Positions 1-10,566 of a DNA stretch of 64,000 nucleotides are shown here, in pieces. The notes beneath the pieces were generated by a model. It was not told the DNA's origin, searched no databases, and saw only the letters and a program-made list of their open reading frames with translations. The DNA comes from Rhynchopus sp. YZ270_cl-10 (Eukaryota; Euglenozoa; Diplonemea; Diplonemida; Diplonemidae), in assembly GCA_964035575.1 (NCBI GenBank), contig OZ037922.1, positions 992,001-1,056,000 of the forward strand, in the 5' to 3' direction. The translations under genes were made by a program, and so were the position numbers. Numbering within the stretch: position 1 is the stretch's first letter; each line of letters opens with the position of its first letter.

Positions 1-691
1 AAAACCCAAAACAGATTATCGAAAAAAGAAAGAAGGAAAGAAAAAATGTGCTATGTGAAAGGGATCGGTTCTTCGGCGGTTCTTTAGGTTGTTTAATAAA
101 GAAAACTATATTGTCCATGTGTGCTTTTTATTGGTTTTCCTCCCCAGTAGACGGTGACAAAATAATTTAAAATAAAATATAGGTGGGTGTGCACTCACCG
201 AGATGGATGGTCAGATTTATTTCTCCTTTTTTTTTTGGATTTATTTGACAAAAGCCAAGGTGGGGGGTTGTTACATTACTACCGTTAAGTGTCCTGTCAC
301 CGTTCTTCATTTCTCTCCCAAATTGAGACGTGGTCTACCTTTGTTGAAAAAATACACTTCATGAACCGAAAGACGTTTTGCTTACACCACACCTCTTCCT
401 ACTTCGGTGTGAATTACCCTAAGCGAGCTGTCATTTGAGGTGTTTCAACACTTCCCTTTGTTCTCGGGTTCTAACGTATAGCGCAGACGAAGTTTTTTCC
501 CCCCCGTTCTGCACCTTTTTTTTTGGAGATACGCGAGTCCACAAAGTTCATTTTATAAGGCCAGAGTTAGGCTTCCCTCTTGCATCTTCTGTTGGCTGCA
601 GGGTGCTTGGTGCTTTCATCTGGATGGCTGGCATACAGTGGGTCAGTCAGAGGTGTGCCTGCATCAATAAATAATCCTCCTTTGTTTCCCC

Positions 692-745
692 CAGTGCCTG
701 TGTCCGACGATGAAACGACGAGGCGTTGTGCACTTTCAACTTCTC
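692..745 (+). repeat. Family III hairpin element (single arm)
   Basis: The stretch AGTGCC...GCACTTTCAACTT matches copies at 4908, 13890, 15259, 15783, 21558, 29007, 33540, 35570 and 54522. AGTGC at the start pairs with GCACT near the end, and a pyrimidine-rich run follows, as in the other copies. Confidence 0.6.
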
Positions 746-1231
746 TTTTTATTGAACATCACCTTTTACTACTTCTAAGGGAAACGGAGCAAAATGTACG
801 GTCCTGGAAGCTTCCAAGAAAAATGGAGTCGGCGGGGCTTAAAAAAAAAGAGGAAGTTGGCTTCCTAAAACGTTCACACAACTGGCAAGAAGAGGAGGTA
901 TCGGTGTCATCACCTGTATCATTGAAATACCATTGCTTACAAATAGTTCACCCCAATACTGTTGCCCCGTTTCATTTTTTTTTTTTTCCCCCCCTTCTTG
1001 ATTTCATTGTGATTCTCACTTAGTACTCAGACTCCCCCTCTTTCTTGAATCACCCTTTCCCCAGCACAAAGCAAACATAACAAAAAAAACTTCATAAAAA
1101 CCCATTCAAACCCCCTTTCCCCATGTGTGTGTTATTTTTTCATACTTTGAGAGTTTCTGTACCAGAGTATTCGTTCTGCTTTGTTATTTTTTTTTTTTTG
1201 TTTTTGGACCCAAATTCTTTTCCAAAAGGAG

Positions 1232-1305
1232 AACGTAGAGATTTGCACAAAACTGTCGCAACACAACCGAGGCAACTACACTACTCCAACAATTTTGTCA
1301 AAAAA
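1232..1305 (+). repeat. Diverged Family II-like element
   Basis: GAGATTTGCACAAAACTG followed by ACTACACTACTCCAACAA recurs at 46232, 54211 and 55729. It resembles the Family II hairpin (TAGTGGAG ... CTACACTAATACAACCAAG) in start, end and A-rich 3' flank. Confidence 0.5.
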
Positions 1306-1658
1306 AAAAGAAAAGAAAAATACAGTCACACAATAAGCATCGGGTAAAAAGCTAAGGTGGGGGTTTTGGGAATTTAAAACTCCAAGGAGTGTTTTTACAC
1401 CCGATGTTCATTGTGTGCCTGTATGTTTTAAAGAGTTGCTGAGCAAAATTGTGACTGCTCGTAGATAGTGAATAATATTTCAGAGATAAGCAGGTCACCA
1501 CTTCACAACCACATATCCCCCCCCACGAAGGATGAAGGGGGGGGTTATTTTTATTTTTAATAGCCGTAAAATTATTTCCTCAAGCCAAAATCCTTCTAGG
1601 AGCGGAGTTTTAAGAATGCCATAATTGACGTCTGGAAATAATTGCAGTGGAGGTATTT

Positions 1659-1747
1659 TAGCCGGGTTTCCCACACAAAAAATAATTACCGTGTAATTAT
1701 AGGAAATAATTACACGGTAATTATTTTTTGTGTGGGAAACCCGGCTA
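1659..1747. repeat. Perfect 42-bp-arm hairpin
   Basis: Arms 1659-1700 and 1706-1747 are exact reverse complements around a 5-nt spacer (AGGAA). The arm starts TAGCCGGGTTTCCC. Perfect identity suggests either very recent origin or active maintenance. Confidence 0.9.
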
Positions 1748-2233
1748 AAAAAAAAATCGCGATTTTTTTTCTTTTTTTCTTTTGTGAACACCCCGGGTTT
1801 GATACCTGTACCGCAGGCATTCCTCTGAGTCTAACGATTGATAATCAGAGCTCGGTTTGTTGTCAAAGACATCTTCCACCATGCATTGAGGAGGGTAAGA
1901 CAGTGGTCGCAGTTTGTACTTGATAGCATTACAACATTTAACTTCTCCACGGGGGTCTTGGGCCGTTCACTCGGTTATACCTTGACCAGCGGAAGAGGCC
2001 TTTTTGGTCTCTAGAATATCCGGTATTCCCGAACGGAGGCACACTTTGTGTGTTACTACGACCTGGCAACTTCCAGCAGTAGGTTAAGTAATGCTTTCTT
2101 GTAAATTGTTGGATCATTTATCTCCTCAGTGCATGAATGCCCCACGTGACTGGACACTTTTGTGTTTGTCAAGTGGACTGTCTGGTCACTTCTCAGTGAC
2201 TGGCGGGTTGGCTGTGGTTGCCCTGTCACGACT

Positions 2234-2332
2234 TACCTGTGTACCTGTGTACCTGTGTACCTGTGTACCTGTGTACCTGTGTACCTGTGTACCTGTGTAC
2301 CTGTGTACCTGTGTACCTGTGTACCTGTGTAC
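2234..2332 (+). repeat. CCTGTGTA minisatellite
   Basis: About 12 near-perfect copies of an 8-bp unit (TACCTGTG). Shorter, varied arrays of TACCTGTG or TACCTGGG mark the same edge of the core at 9045-9082 and 16242-16268, so the array is part of the mobile element rather than an independent satellite. Confidence 0.9.
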
Positions 2333-2467
2333 TGGGTACGTACCTGGGTAAATGTGACCAGGTGACCTGGTCAGACCTCTGACCAGCGCACCGTGACAGC
2401 ACAGGCTGCCGAAAACGGATTTTGGCTTTCGGAAATAATTTTACGGCAATTAAATATCAAATTCCAT

Positions 2468-2600
2468 GCAATTATTTCACAGAAAATTGCACTCGGAGGT
2501 GTATTTTTCACTCGTTTTGTTAATTGCACTCGCTGCGCTCGTGCAATTAACCACTCGTGAAAAAAACACCTCCTCGTAGCAATTATGGTGAAATAATTGC
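2468..2600. repeat. Foldback hairpin with CTGCGCTCG loop
   Basis: GCAATTATTTCAC at the left pairs with GTGAAATAATTGC at the right. Inside, GGAGGTGT...TTTTCACTCG pairs with ACTCGTGAAAAAAACACCTCC. The apex reads ATTGCACTCGCTGCGCTCG. The layout resembles the hairpins at 8350-8517 and 50206-50282, whose apices also carry a short GC loop. Confidence 0.7.
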
Positions 2601-2707
2601 ATAGTAATTAAATACTATATTTTACAAAGGTGACTGGTGACTTATACCCACAAAGCGTAGCTTAAAAGGAGAAATAGTTCCTCCGATACGGTCGCGGATG
2701 TAGGACT

Positions 2708-3745
2708 CTACCCCACGGTACACCGATTCACGTACCAAAAGGTACACTGTTCACGAGCGGGCTGTTGTATTTCAAGTCAAGCTTTTACTCTTTACCCTCT
2801 TTACCCTCTTTTTTCGATTTTCTTTTAATGGCAAAAGTGCAATAATCCAAGAAAAAAATAAAAATGCAAAACGTATTTTAGCTTTTTTTTCTGGAGTAAA
2901 AAATCCATTATACCTTCTCTCTGAGTGTATGTGGGAGGCACGGTTCATTATCCCCTCCCTCCCCCCTTTTTCCTCTTTTCCTAAAAAAAAAGTTTGGGTA
3001 CATTTAGTGCACCCTCTTATACCTTCTATTCAGTAGAATAGAGAGTATATGAAATACCGTATTCGTACAGATTATTGACCGTACTAATGTTCGACCTTTT
3101 CAGGATTTTTCTGGAAGTTCGACCTTTTTTTTACGGTTGATGCTTTGTAAGAATATGGGAACTATTATTTTTTTAATAAATTTTCCTTCTCTGCCGAAGC
3201 GTTCATTCTTATTCTGTTCACATTACCCAATAAACCCATCCTCTTGTTCTTGGAGGAGAGTATCTAAATAAATGTGAAGAAAACGATTTTTTTTTTAATT
3301 AGAAGAAAGGCGCTCATACCCCCCCAACCTATGAACGAAAAGAAAACGCAAGGTTACTTCATCAGATTTTATGTTGATTTTTTTTTTTTTGTTAACCTTC
3401 ACCATTTTTTATCACAATTCTTTTTAGATTTATACCACGAAATGGATTGTAGGACTTGGTAGGGATTCACCCCACGGTGCACCGGTCATGTACCAAGGTA
3501 CACTGTCACGAGAGGGCTGTTGTATTTCAAGTCAACTATTTTTTTTTTTTGATGTCCAGGCCACCAAAGCCCCGTTAGCGCACAGGGCTACAAATACTAG
3601 ACATCGTCTTTTTAGAAGAAAGTCCTCCAATTTTATCCCATTTTTTTAGTACAGGTTGGGTGTCCACCCCCCCCCCACGGTACACCGATTATACCAAAGG
3701 TACACTGTCATAAAAGTGCTTTGTATTTCAAGTCAACCTTTTTTC
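2708..3745 (+). repeat. Three Family IV hairpin elements
   Basis: Copies at about 2711-2790, 3470-3540 and 3672-3745 share CCACGGTACACCG, GTACCAAAGGTACACTG and GTATTTCAAGTCAAC followed by T-rich sequence. The core is a small hairpin, TGTACC-AAA-GGTACA in the best copy. Further copies are at 18475, 19235, 38262, 56700 and 62088. The one at 19235 lies directly before the splice acceptor of SF3B2 and the one at 62088 lies before the last CIAO1 exon. Confidence 0.65.
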
Positions 3746-4615
3746 CTTTTTTCCCCCATTTCTCTCCTCCATTCGCCACTTCTACGACGACCGTTGTCAT
3801 GATATGACATGCGCACTTGACAAGCAGTTATGCAAAACGTTTTTTGCTTAGAACATGTGTTTGTCATGTCATAACAAGCGTCGTCGTGTCAGTTTTATTA
3901 GTTTCGTCGTCGTGCTACATTATTGTTGTCAAATGCAAATAGCCCCTCCCTTCCGTGCAATGATTATTTTTCTCTATTTTTCTTTTCTTTTTTTTTCACT
4001 ACCCAACAAACTCATCTTTATCGAAGGGAGAGTATCTAAATAATGTGAAAAAAAAAAAAAGTCAATACGTCAAAACTCGGATCTTGCCAAAAATGAAAGA
4101 AAAAAAGAAGAAAAAAAAAATCGTCGCAAATAATGCAAACCTTCGCTTGTTGTTTAGCACAGTTTATTGGGTCTGTCTTTTAATAAAAAGGTCTCCGCCA
4201 TTTGTGCAATTACACAGCTGTTGCTGTGCGATCGATACCCGGGGTGTGAGCAAAGGTGACTACACGCAAGCCCTGTTCCCCCCAAGCCTTACTTAAAACA
4301 AATTGCCACCGACGAGTAGCAATAACACGCAAAAAAAAAAAAAAACAAATGACTGATGAATAAACCAAAGAATAATCTAATCAGACAAGAGGGCAAGAGG
4401 GGGCCCGATGTATCTTACAAAAAAAAATTAATCCCCAGTCCTTTGCTGGACGTTCAATTGCATCCGGGGGGGTCCTTTTGTGGCACTTCCTCCTGCAACT
4501 CTATGAAGGTCTACCTGAGGGTGAAAAGTGCTGGGGCAGCTTCCCCACACAGTGAAAAGTCCGGTAGTGGGAAAATGGTTACAATAATACAGCAGATTAT
4601 CAAAAAAAAGAAGTA

Positions 4616-4665
4616 TAGTGGAGCACACTCTAGGGTGGCTGCACTAATAACCAAGTTTTCAAAGA
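4616..4665 (+). repeat. Family II hairpin element
   Basis: TAGTGGAGC pairs with GCTGCACTA (one mismatch) and the inner CACTC pairs with GGGTG. The tail AACCAAGTTTTCAAA follows. In the copies at 5205 and 60173 the inner stem is CATCC/GGGTG, so paired bases differ while pairing is kept. Confidence 0.7.
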
Positions 4666-4861
4666 AGAAAAAGACGGATGTGATGACAGGTCGTGTCACC
4701 AACACAAACGAACTGAAAAGAACAAAATGAATGTTGATGAACGAATAGAAAAAGGAAGTCATGATTTTGGGCTATACTATTTTCTTTTTTTTCTTTTGAT
4801 GCGAAGCCACATCTTTTATAAGTTAGCTAAGCCTTTGATCAAATGATCAGGGCGGTTCCAT

Positions 4862-4955
4862 TCATTCCTCTCTAAGGGTTCGCAAACCCTCTGAGAACCA
4901 TGGTGCCTCTGCGTCCGCCGGTGTACAGTGAGGCGTTTTGCACCTTCTCTTTTAT
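4862..4955 (+). repeat. Family III double hairpin element
   Basis: First hairpin: TCTC...GAGA outer stem and AGGGTT-CGCA-AACCCT inner stem. It is followed by the second module GTGCCTCTGCGTCCGCCG ... GAGGCGTTTTGCACC, which closes with GTGC/GCAC. The same two-module order occurs at 13856, 21524 and 54488. Confidence 0.7.
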
Positions 4956-5016
4956 TATCAAAGTACACAAAGAGGGCTTTCTATTTCGAGTCAAAAACCC
5001 CCCTCCCCAATATGGC

Positions 5017-5177
5017 TACACGACGTGGTCCAAAGGCATCTGACAATGTGAAATCACTTTGTCATTAAAAAAACGTGAAAATGACATGTAAATCACGTGT
5101 CATGACAAGTGACCACTTGTCATCACTTTCACTTGTCACCATGATAAGTAAATTGTTCGTGGACCACGTCGTGTGTA
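5017..5177. mobile_element. Small MITE with TACACGACG ends
   Basis: Left end TACACGACGTGGTCCA is matched by the right end TGGACCACGTCGTGTGTA, with 2 extra bases on the right. The interior is itself rich in TGACAAGTG/CACTTGTCA inverted repeats and has no reading frame. The ends resemble those of the elements at 14885-14963 and 42357-42556 (CACGACGG). Terminal TA suggests a Tc1/mariner-like TA target, but this is inferred. Confidence 0.65.
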
Positions 5178-5204
5178 AGTAAGTCGCACAAAAAAAAAAA
5201 AATA

Positions 5205-5258
5205 TAGTGGAGTTCATCCTCGGGTGTCTACACCAATACAACCAAGTTTTCAAAAAAA
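5205..5258 (+). repeat. Family II hairpin element
   Basis: Carries TAGTGGAG, an inner stem CATCC/GGGTG, CTACACCA and the tail ACAACCAAGTTTTCAAAA. It is nearly identical to the copies at 38855, 60173 and 60485, so the family is either recent or under constraint. Confidence 0.75.
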
Positions 5259-5818
5259 TCGTATTTATTTGATCCACACAGTTCTGGTTTCGCCGTGCCT
5301 CACATTTCAACTCAAACCCTTAGGCGACTAAGTGGGGTATTCTATCAGCACAGCTGGCTACACCCGCCTACACCTGGTTACAGCGTCTTTTTGTGTTTTG
5401 TCGTTAATGTACTGAGCCGCAAACACACACAGCAGTGACCGGGGCAAACAAAAGGGGGAAGTTCTGCTTGTTTTTAGGTGCCCTTTTTTTTTTGCACGCA
5501 TATTTTTTACCCCCCCCTCCCCCTGGTCTTAAACATCCCTGCATGAAAGGCTTTATCTTGCCAACTGTTCTCTCTTCTAACGCATATTTTGCCTTTCAAC
5601 GGTGTCAAAAGCTATAATGGGCTGGGTACGCTGACTTTCCCCTATATTATTTTCGCGCACGAAACGCAATTTTTTCATCTTTCAAGTTTTTGTTTTTCTT
5701 CTTTTTTTGGCAGCCCAGTAAGGTCACATTGGGGAACGTTTGAGTTCCCCTCCCAGCACTGCACTATCGCCAAATATTCGAAGTACCCCCCTCATCCTTT
5801 TTTTTTTTTTATTCCCCT
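5259..5818. other. Intergenic, nothing recognised
   Basis: Short open stretches only, with C- and T-runs. No repeat shared with the rest of the window was noticed. Confidence 0.5.
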
Positions 5819-6054
5819 GGGAAATAAAGTATACGAAGGATTTGGCACTTTTAGCGGGATTTTATTTAATGATAATTTCACGCTAAATTTTGGTACATGT
5901 AGGTAGTAGGGCTGGAGGGACCGTCCAGCCTTTTTTAGCCTCCCTCCAGCCTCCTCAATCCCGCCAGCCCCTCAGCGGGCCTATCTAGGGGTCCGCGGGA
6001 CCCGGTAGCGCTGGCGGGAGGGTAATGAGAGCTTTTTTTTTTTTTTTTCACGCT

Positions 6055-6328
6055 CTTTTTTCAACCTACCTTCCTTCACCCCCCCTGTAAGGGTAACCGT
6101 AGGTGAAGTAAGGTATAGTATTGAAATCGATGTGGGGGGGGAGTAAAGGGTCAATTTTACAAAACCAGATTTTGAGGAAAATTTTAGCCGAAAATGGGCC
6201 CCACGTATAAGCAACCGGGCTCATATTTCTCAAAAATTAAGTGGTCAAAAAATTGTCCAATTTTCGAGATTGACCCCACCACTGCACGGGCGGAGTCCAA
6301 AAATGCAAATAAGGACCCTTTTTAATTT
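6055..6328 (+). repeat. Single copy of the 260-bp satellite unit
   Basis: It matches, with few differences, the unit repeated six times at 50999-52566 (TTCAACCTACCTTCC ... GCAAATAAGGACCC). Here it is not tandem, so it probably shows the state before amplification. Confidence 0.85.
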
Positions 6329-6349
6329 GTTCTCTTGAAATGTATAATT

Positions 6350-7702
6350 TATACATAGCGCTCTAATTAGACTCCAACTAGATAATTAGAGTCGGCAGTT
6401 AGAGTATAATTAGAGTCTTTAAAACTCTAACTGAACTCTAATACTCTAACTGGACTCTAATTAGACTCTAATTAGAGTCTTATAATAGGGTCAATAAGAG
6501 GGGCACATCAACCAATGCTATAGCCATAAACCCAGGGAGCATAGCCAGTGCAAGAAATTCGATTTTGTAATCCAGAACGTCTGTTTTCTGCTTGCAGAGG
6601 ACTAGATACAAGAAAATATTGTTTGTTCCCCCAGAAAACCAGTGCACAATTCACACTGGTCTTGTTGCCTTTTTAGCACAGGAATTTTGGCCCAGGGCAT
6701 GATCACTTGAAGCATGGCACTTTAGTGTGCATGGGGTAGGGTGTTGTTTGTTATGAATTCTCTTTGTTATAACATCTAAGTCAATCGCGGGTGGTGGTTT
6801 AGCGCGAGGCTTGGATCTCTCCTGGGTTCATAAGTAGTTATTTCTGCGGATGAAATGAACGTATACTCATAGATTTCCCGTCGACACAACCTTTGATACT
6901 GGGATTATCCCCTTCGACCCCTTAGTGGTAGTTAAACTCGATTGACATTTACATTCCTAGAGATGAAAGAACAAGACAACACTTCTGTACCCGCGCATCA
7001 AAATTGTGGAAAACTTTGCACCCCAAACATCCTCAATAACGCCCGCCAAAAGGCGCCCCTTGTTACTGGGAGTTGGTTCTCATGTTTGTTACCTGCACAG
7101 CAGGAATTCCTCTGAGTCCAACGCTGTTTGGCCTGTCTGCGGCATTGCACCCGAAGGTGCACGAAGAGTTTTTGCGGTGTCGCATTCCCTCATGTGTGGG
7201 TCACTCACACTTGAGGGCATGTGCCACTGCGGGTCCGGGTACCCATAGCTGAGAATAAGCCGGGTCCCGAGTCCCGGGTACTAGGTACAGTAGGACTTGG
7301 ACTAGGCCCCCACCCTCCCGCGACCGGGTCCCCGACCCGCTTTCAGGCGGACCCACAGCGCCTTCACATAGTTGTGTCCCAGTCCGGCTGAGAATAACCG
7401 GGTCCCGGGTCCCCAAGTCTTATTCTCAGCTATGTGGGCACCTGGACACCTGGGTCCTACAGAGGAACCTTAGGGGAACCAGTTCCTTAAGGCGTTTGCA
7501 CCTACAAGAAGCCTGTTGTTTTACTCTAATTAGACTATAATTAGAGTGTAGTTAGAGTCTAATTATGCTCTAACTGCGCTCTAATTATAGTCTAATTGAA
7601 GAAAAGCGACTCTAATTATACTCTAACTGGACTCTAACTGACTTGACCCAAAATCCCAGACTCTAATTATACCCTAACACTCTAATTGGAGCGCTATGTA
7701 TA
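6350..7702 (-). mobile_element. Foldback-like element B (CTCTAATTAGAG ends)
   Basis: The ends are TATACATAGCGCTC and its complement, flanked by the 6-bp duplication ATAATT (6344-6349 and 7703-7708). The related locus at 52578-52605 has one copy of this hexamer (GTAATT) and no insert, which gives a natural empty site. The ends are arrays of the palindrome CTCTAATTAGAG. The middle is half of the shared core on the minus strand, followed by a patch of degenerate GGGTCCC repeats (7255-7430). Element C (10567-11892) is a close relative. Confidence 0.85.
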
Positions 7703-7958
7703 ATAATTTCATGTTTTCGCGAAAAAAATTACAACTGATCCCTACAAGGGTTGAAGGAAGGTGGTTGAAAACAACAGTAACAACAAGGACAAGTAATTGC
7801 TAAGGAAAAACGGGTGTGATGTGGAAAACTCCGCGCGATTTTCGAAACCACCGTAGTATCCTGGCGATTTGCTGGAGGTGCTGATGTGCCTGGTGTGATC
7901 GATGTGTTGTAGTCTGTGCATTCTGTGTTCCCTCCGCACTGCTCCAACGACGACGACA

Positions 7959-8285
7959 ATGTGGGGAGCCTGTGGACAAAACGAGCTGGAACACGCCGAG
8001 CCTGCCGAGCTGACGTCAAACAACGCTATCGAGCAGATGGTGCTGGACGAAGAGGACAGCCCCCCTTCTTTAACGTTTCAGATGCTGGCGTCCCAGTGGG
8101 TCTGGCAGCTTACGAAGAGCGTTAGCATACCTGCAGAAGAGCAGAATGCTGGGCGTGTTGTAGATTATTTCTACAGGATGGAGTTCCACATCACACCCCG
8201 TTTTTTTTCCGATAGCAATTACTTGTTTTTTTTTTCCCTGAGAGCTTCCTGTGAGGACACATACTCGTTAGTTATTGCACAATAA
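7959..8285 (+). pseudogene. Gene-like fragment carried by mobile DNA
   Basis: It is an open frame of 108 codons from ATG 7959 with mixed base composition, unlike the AT-rich surroundings. The protein start reads MWGACGQNELEHAEPAEL and continues with DEEDSPP and SIPAEEQNAGRVVDYFY. I recognise no family. The second copy at 52839-53055 has an extra A after GGACAAAA and a stop before GTTTCAGATG, so the frame is not kept. I read this as a captured host gene fragment; the opposite strand is also partly open, so even the coding strand is uncertain. Confidence 0.35.
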
Positions 8286-8349
8286 ATAAGTCACGCTAAA
8301 AGTGCCAAATCCTTTCGTATACTTTATTTCCCGTGAAATAAAATTACGT

Positions 8350-8517
8350 ATTCACCTCCTTTTAGCGGATTATTTTGCGATACTTCACTTATTTTTTTCC
8401 CAGGCTCGTGCACTCAATTTGCCTCGCTTCGCTCGGCAAATTAAGTAGCCCTCGCCTGGGAAAAAAATGCGTGAAGTTATCGCAAAATAAAACCCCGCTA
8501 AAAGGAGGTGAATAAAT
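8350..8517. repeat. Foldback hairpin with TCGCTTCGCTCGG apex
   Basis: ATTCACCTCCTTTTAGCGG on the left pairs with CCGCTAAAAGGAGGTGAAT on the right. CCCAGGC...GCCTGGG lies further in, and AATTTGCC-TCGCTTCGCTC-GGCAAATT at the apex. It overlaps the right edge of the composite element and is built like the hairpin at 2468-2600. Confidence 0.75.
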
Positions 8518-8926
8518 AGTTATTTTTTTTTTTTTTTTACTGGTTTTCTTCCTTGCTTTCGTATTTTTTGTTTTCTGTATCTATGTGGATCCCCCCCAGT
8601 GAACCGTTTGGGACCCCGCTCTGCCGTGGCAGTCGTGGTTAGCGTTGTCATGTTTGTCTGTAGCACACAAGTAAGAAGAGAGACTCTAGGTCTCATTGGC
8701 GTCTGTTTCTCAAAAGTTTGGTTGTTGTTCTACTCTTGTGGGTTGCCGTTAAACGGAAGCGCCTCCCCATTTACCACGAAAATCGGGGGGAACATACAGG
8801 CTGCACAGATCTCCCCCCACTATGTGGCAGTCGAGCCTTGTTACGTGGCTCCCTGGCCTGACTGCGAACTCCGCGCAACCTCACACGAGGTTAACCACGG
8901 AGTCAAAAGGAAAAAGAAAATATGAT
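8518..8926. other. Intergenic, nothing recognised
   Basis: A T-run, then mixed sequence (8599-8925) with a 108-codon open frame that shows no recognisable domain and lies between repeats. I do not call it a gene. Confidence 0.45.
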
Positions 8927-9891
8927 CAGTCTAAATGGGAGCCAATTACCCCCCCCCCCCCCCCCTTGAGGGTCATATTCGGGTTTTGGGGGTAATATAA
9001 GGGGGGGGGGGTAATAGACACCCAAGGGGGGGGGGTAATAGACACCTACCTGTGTACCTGTGTACCTGTGTACCTGTGTACCGTATTTGCGGGTTTGCGT
9101 ATACCTGGGTACCCAGGTACCCGGTACCATCTGGGACCCGGGACCGGCACCTGGGCCAGGACCAGGACCAGGATATACCAGGACCGGACCGGGACCAGGG
9201 ACCGGGCTTATTCTCTGCTGTGAGCCCCTCTCGTCCTGGGCTGGACCTTAAATTGTATCCGGGGACCCTTTGTGGCACTCCTCCTGAAACTCTATGAAGG
9301 TCTGCCTGAGGGTAAAAGGTGCTGGGAATGCTACCCTGGGTGCTGAAGGCAGGCACATTACATGTGTGGAGGGACCTACTGGAGCCCTAGCCAGAGAAGC
9401 CCACTAGGAAACTGGGGTACGGATTGGAAGAGACCTTGCCGGTAGCCGGGAACCCTCCCTGGGCTAGTACAATGATGAAGCGAGTGTACCCAGTACCCAG
9501 TACCCAATACCGTGACTTCACCGGCCAACACCGGAAAACACCGGAAAACATGGTCAAAATTTGGTGGTATATACATAAGTACAAACAAAGGTTGGCTACC
9601 GTGCGCCGCAGGCGCACGGTACCCAACTTTTTTCCTTTTTCTTTCCCCTTTTCTCTGCTTTCTTTTGATTGCGCGAGCCGATTGCTCTCCACGGTGGGGT
9701 CACACGTGTGTCCACAGCAAATCCTTAAGGATTTCCTTCTACGTGGGACCACCTAAAGGGGGGGGGGGGGGGGGGTAATTGGCACTGAAAAATCTTGGGT
9801 TTCCGGATTTTGGAAAAAGGGGGTAATATAAGGGGGGGGGGGGGGGGGGTAATTGGCTAGGGGGGGGTAATTGGCTCCCATTTAGACTGAT
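8927..9891. mobile_element. Element with CAGTCTAAATGGG and poly-C/G ends
   Basis: Inverted ends TCAGTCTAAATGGGAGCC (left) and GGCTCCCATTTAGACTGA (right) are each followed inward by GTAATT/AATTAC motifs and runs of up to 18 C or G. The interior has TACCTGTG repeats (9045-9082), degenerate GGGACC repeats (9115-9215), a block shared with 4445-4540, and a perfect hairpin at 9591-9627 (GTTGGCTACCGTGCGCC / GGCGCACGGTACCCAAC). The CAGT start would suit a Tc1/mariner-like element. The flanking duplication is unclear. Confidence 0.65.
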
Positions 9892-9898
9892 AAAAAAA

Positions 9899-9948
9899 AA
9901 TTTATAAAGTGCACCCAAGCCCCCCGGGGCCTGGGCACTTTATAAATT
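9899..9948. repeat. 50-bp near-perfect hairpin
   Basis: AATTTATAAAGTGC pairs with GCACTTTATAAATT, continuing through CCC..GCCCC / GGGGC.TGGG. It directly follows the right end of the preceding element and may mark an older insertion edge. Confidence 0.8.
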
Positions 9949-10054
9949 AAAAGGAAAATCAATGATTTGTTTTTTTTTGTTTTTTTTTTTTTTGTTTTTT
10001 TTTTTTTTGATTTTTTTTTGTTTTTTTATTGTTTTTTTTTGAAAAGTAAAAAGT

Positions 10055-10320
10055 ATGTTTGAAAGTGTAACACACGTCTTCGTAGAAGACGGCGTTCCGC
10101 ACATGTTTTGTCTTCGCAACCGTCAGTTGCGCTGGTCGTGGTGCCGCAGGTACGTCCTGGGCTTGCTTTTTGTTCGTGGTTTTTTTTTCTCTTTTCTTTA
10201 TTGTTTCAAGTTTTGGCCGGCGTCTCCTCAGCAGGTGTTGCTCCGCACGAGTTCAGGCAGGCTGGCCTCTGTCAGTTTTGCCGCGCTGATGTACTTCAGG
10301 CACAACTGGGGTTGCTCTAG
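10055..10320 (+). CDS. Possible spliced gene fragment
   Basis: Two GC-richer stretches (10067-10149 and 10205-10320) flank a T-rich stretch that begins GTACGT and ends TTTCAAG, which could be an intron. The first reads VEDGVPHMFCLRNRQLRW and the second APHEFRQAGLCQFCRADV in their open frames. No family is recognised and the joined frame is not certain. It sits between mobile elements and may be a captured exon pair. Confidence is low. Confidence 0.15.
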
Positions 10321-10566
10321 CAGTAAGAACTTGAGCGACTTGTTTGGCAGTAGGTCTCCTTTTTTTTTTTGATAAATTGTTGGACGAGTTCTTTCTTTTG
10401 TTTTGTTTTGTTTCGTTTTTTTTTTCCCCCGTTCATAACGTCGTCCACCCTTGGTTCAAAAAAAAAAGGGGTTAAAAAAGACTGTTCCCTCCGAAGATGC
10501 TGCAACTGTATTCCGAGCATTTCCTTCAAGGGTTCCTGTGACTGCTGTCTGGGTAACTATACTAGG

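Larger units (their letters stand above)
1..1553. other. Intergenic, AT-rich, no gene seen
   Basis: There is no reading frame with coding character: open stretches are short and full of runs of T or A. It holds one Family III hairpin (692-745) and one diverged Family II-like element (1232-1305), both listed separately. Confidence 0.6.
1554..2455 (-). mobile_element. Foldback-like element A, deleted copy of shared core
   Basis: Inverted ends can be read: TAGCCGTAAAATTATTTCC at 1561-1579 and GGAAATAATTTTACGGCAAT at 2431-2450, with further match (CAAGCCAAAATCC / GGATTTTGGCTTTC) just inside. Between them, on the minus strand, lies a shortened version of the core also found at 16270-17480, 30172-31275 and 39340-40520. 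The core's middle is missing between the parts matching CATGGTGGAAGATGTC and ACTCAGAGGAAT. The element also contains the hairpin at 1659-1747 and the minisatellite at 2234-2332. No clear target-site duplication was found. Confidence 0.6.
2601..5016. other. Intergenic, holds Family II, III and IV elements
   Basis: No supported gene. There are three Family IV elements (about 2708-2790, 3470-3540, 3672-3745), one Family II element (4616-4665) and one double Family III element (4862-4955). A block at about 4445-4540 (ACTCTATGAAGGTCTACC, then GGGTGAAAAGTGCTGGG) recurs inside the element at 8927-9891. Confidence 0.55.
5819..8332. mobile_element. Composite element with 38-bp inverted ends
   Basis: The left end 5819-5856 (GGGAAATAAAGTATACG...) and the right end 8294-8332 are inverted repeats differing by one indel. 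Inside, in order, are a GC-rich patch of short repeats (5905-6010), one copy of the 260-bp unit (6055-6328), the nested element B (6350-7702) and a gene-like fragment (about 7740-8285). The 260-bp unit and the gene-like fragment also occur together at 50999-53090, but inside an element with quite different ends. Removing B rejoins a sequence matching 52575-52630. Confidence 0.75.

Noticed and set aside
2234-2332. Protein-coding repeat (CVPVYLCT...)
   Set aside because: The open frames come from the 8-bp minisatellite, which is open in more than one frame.
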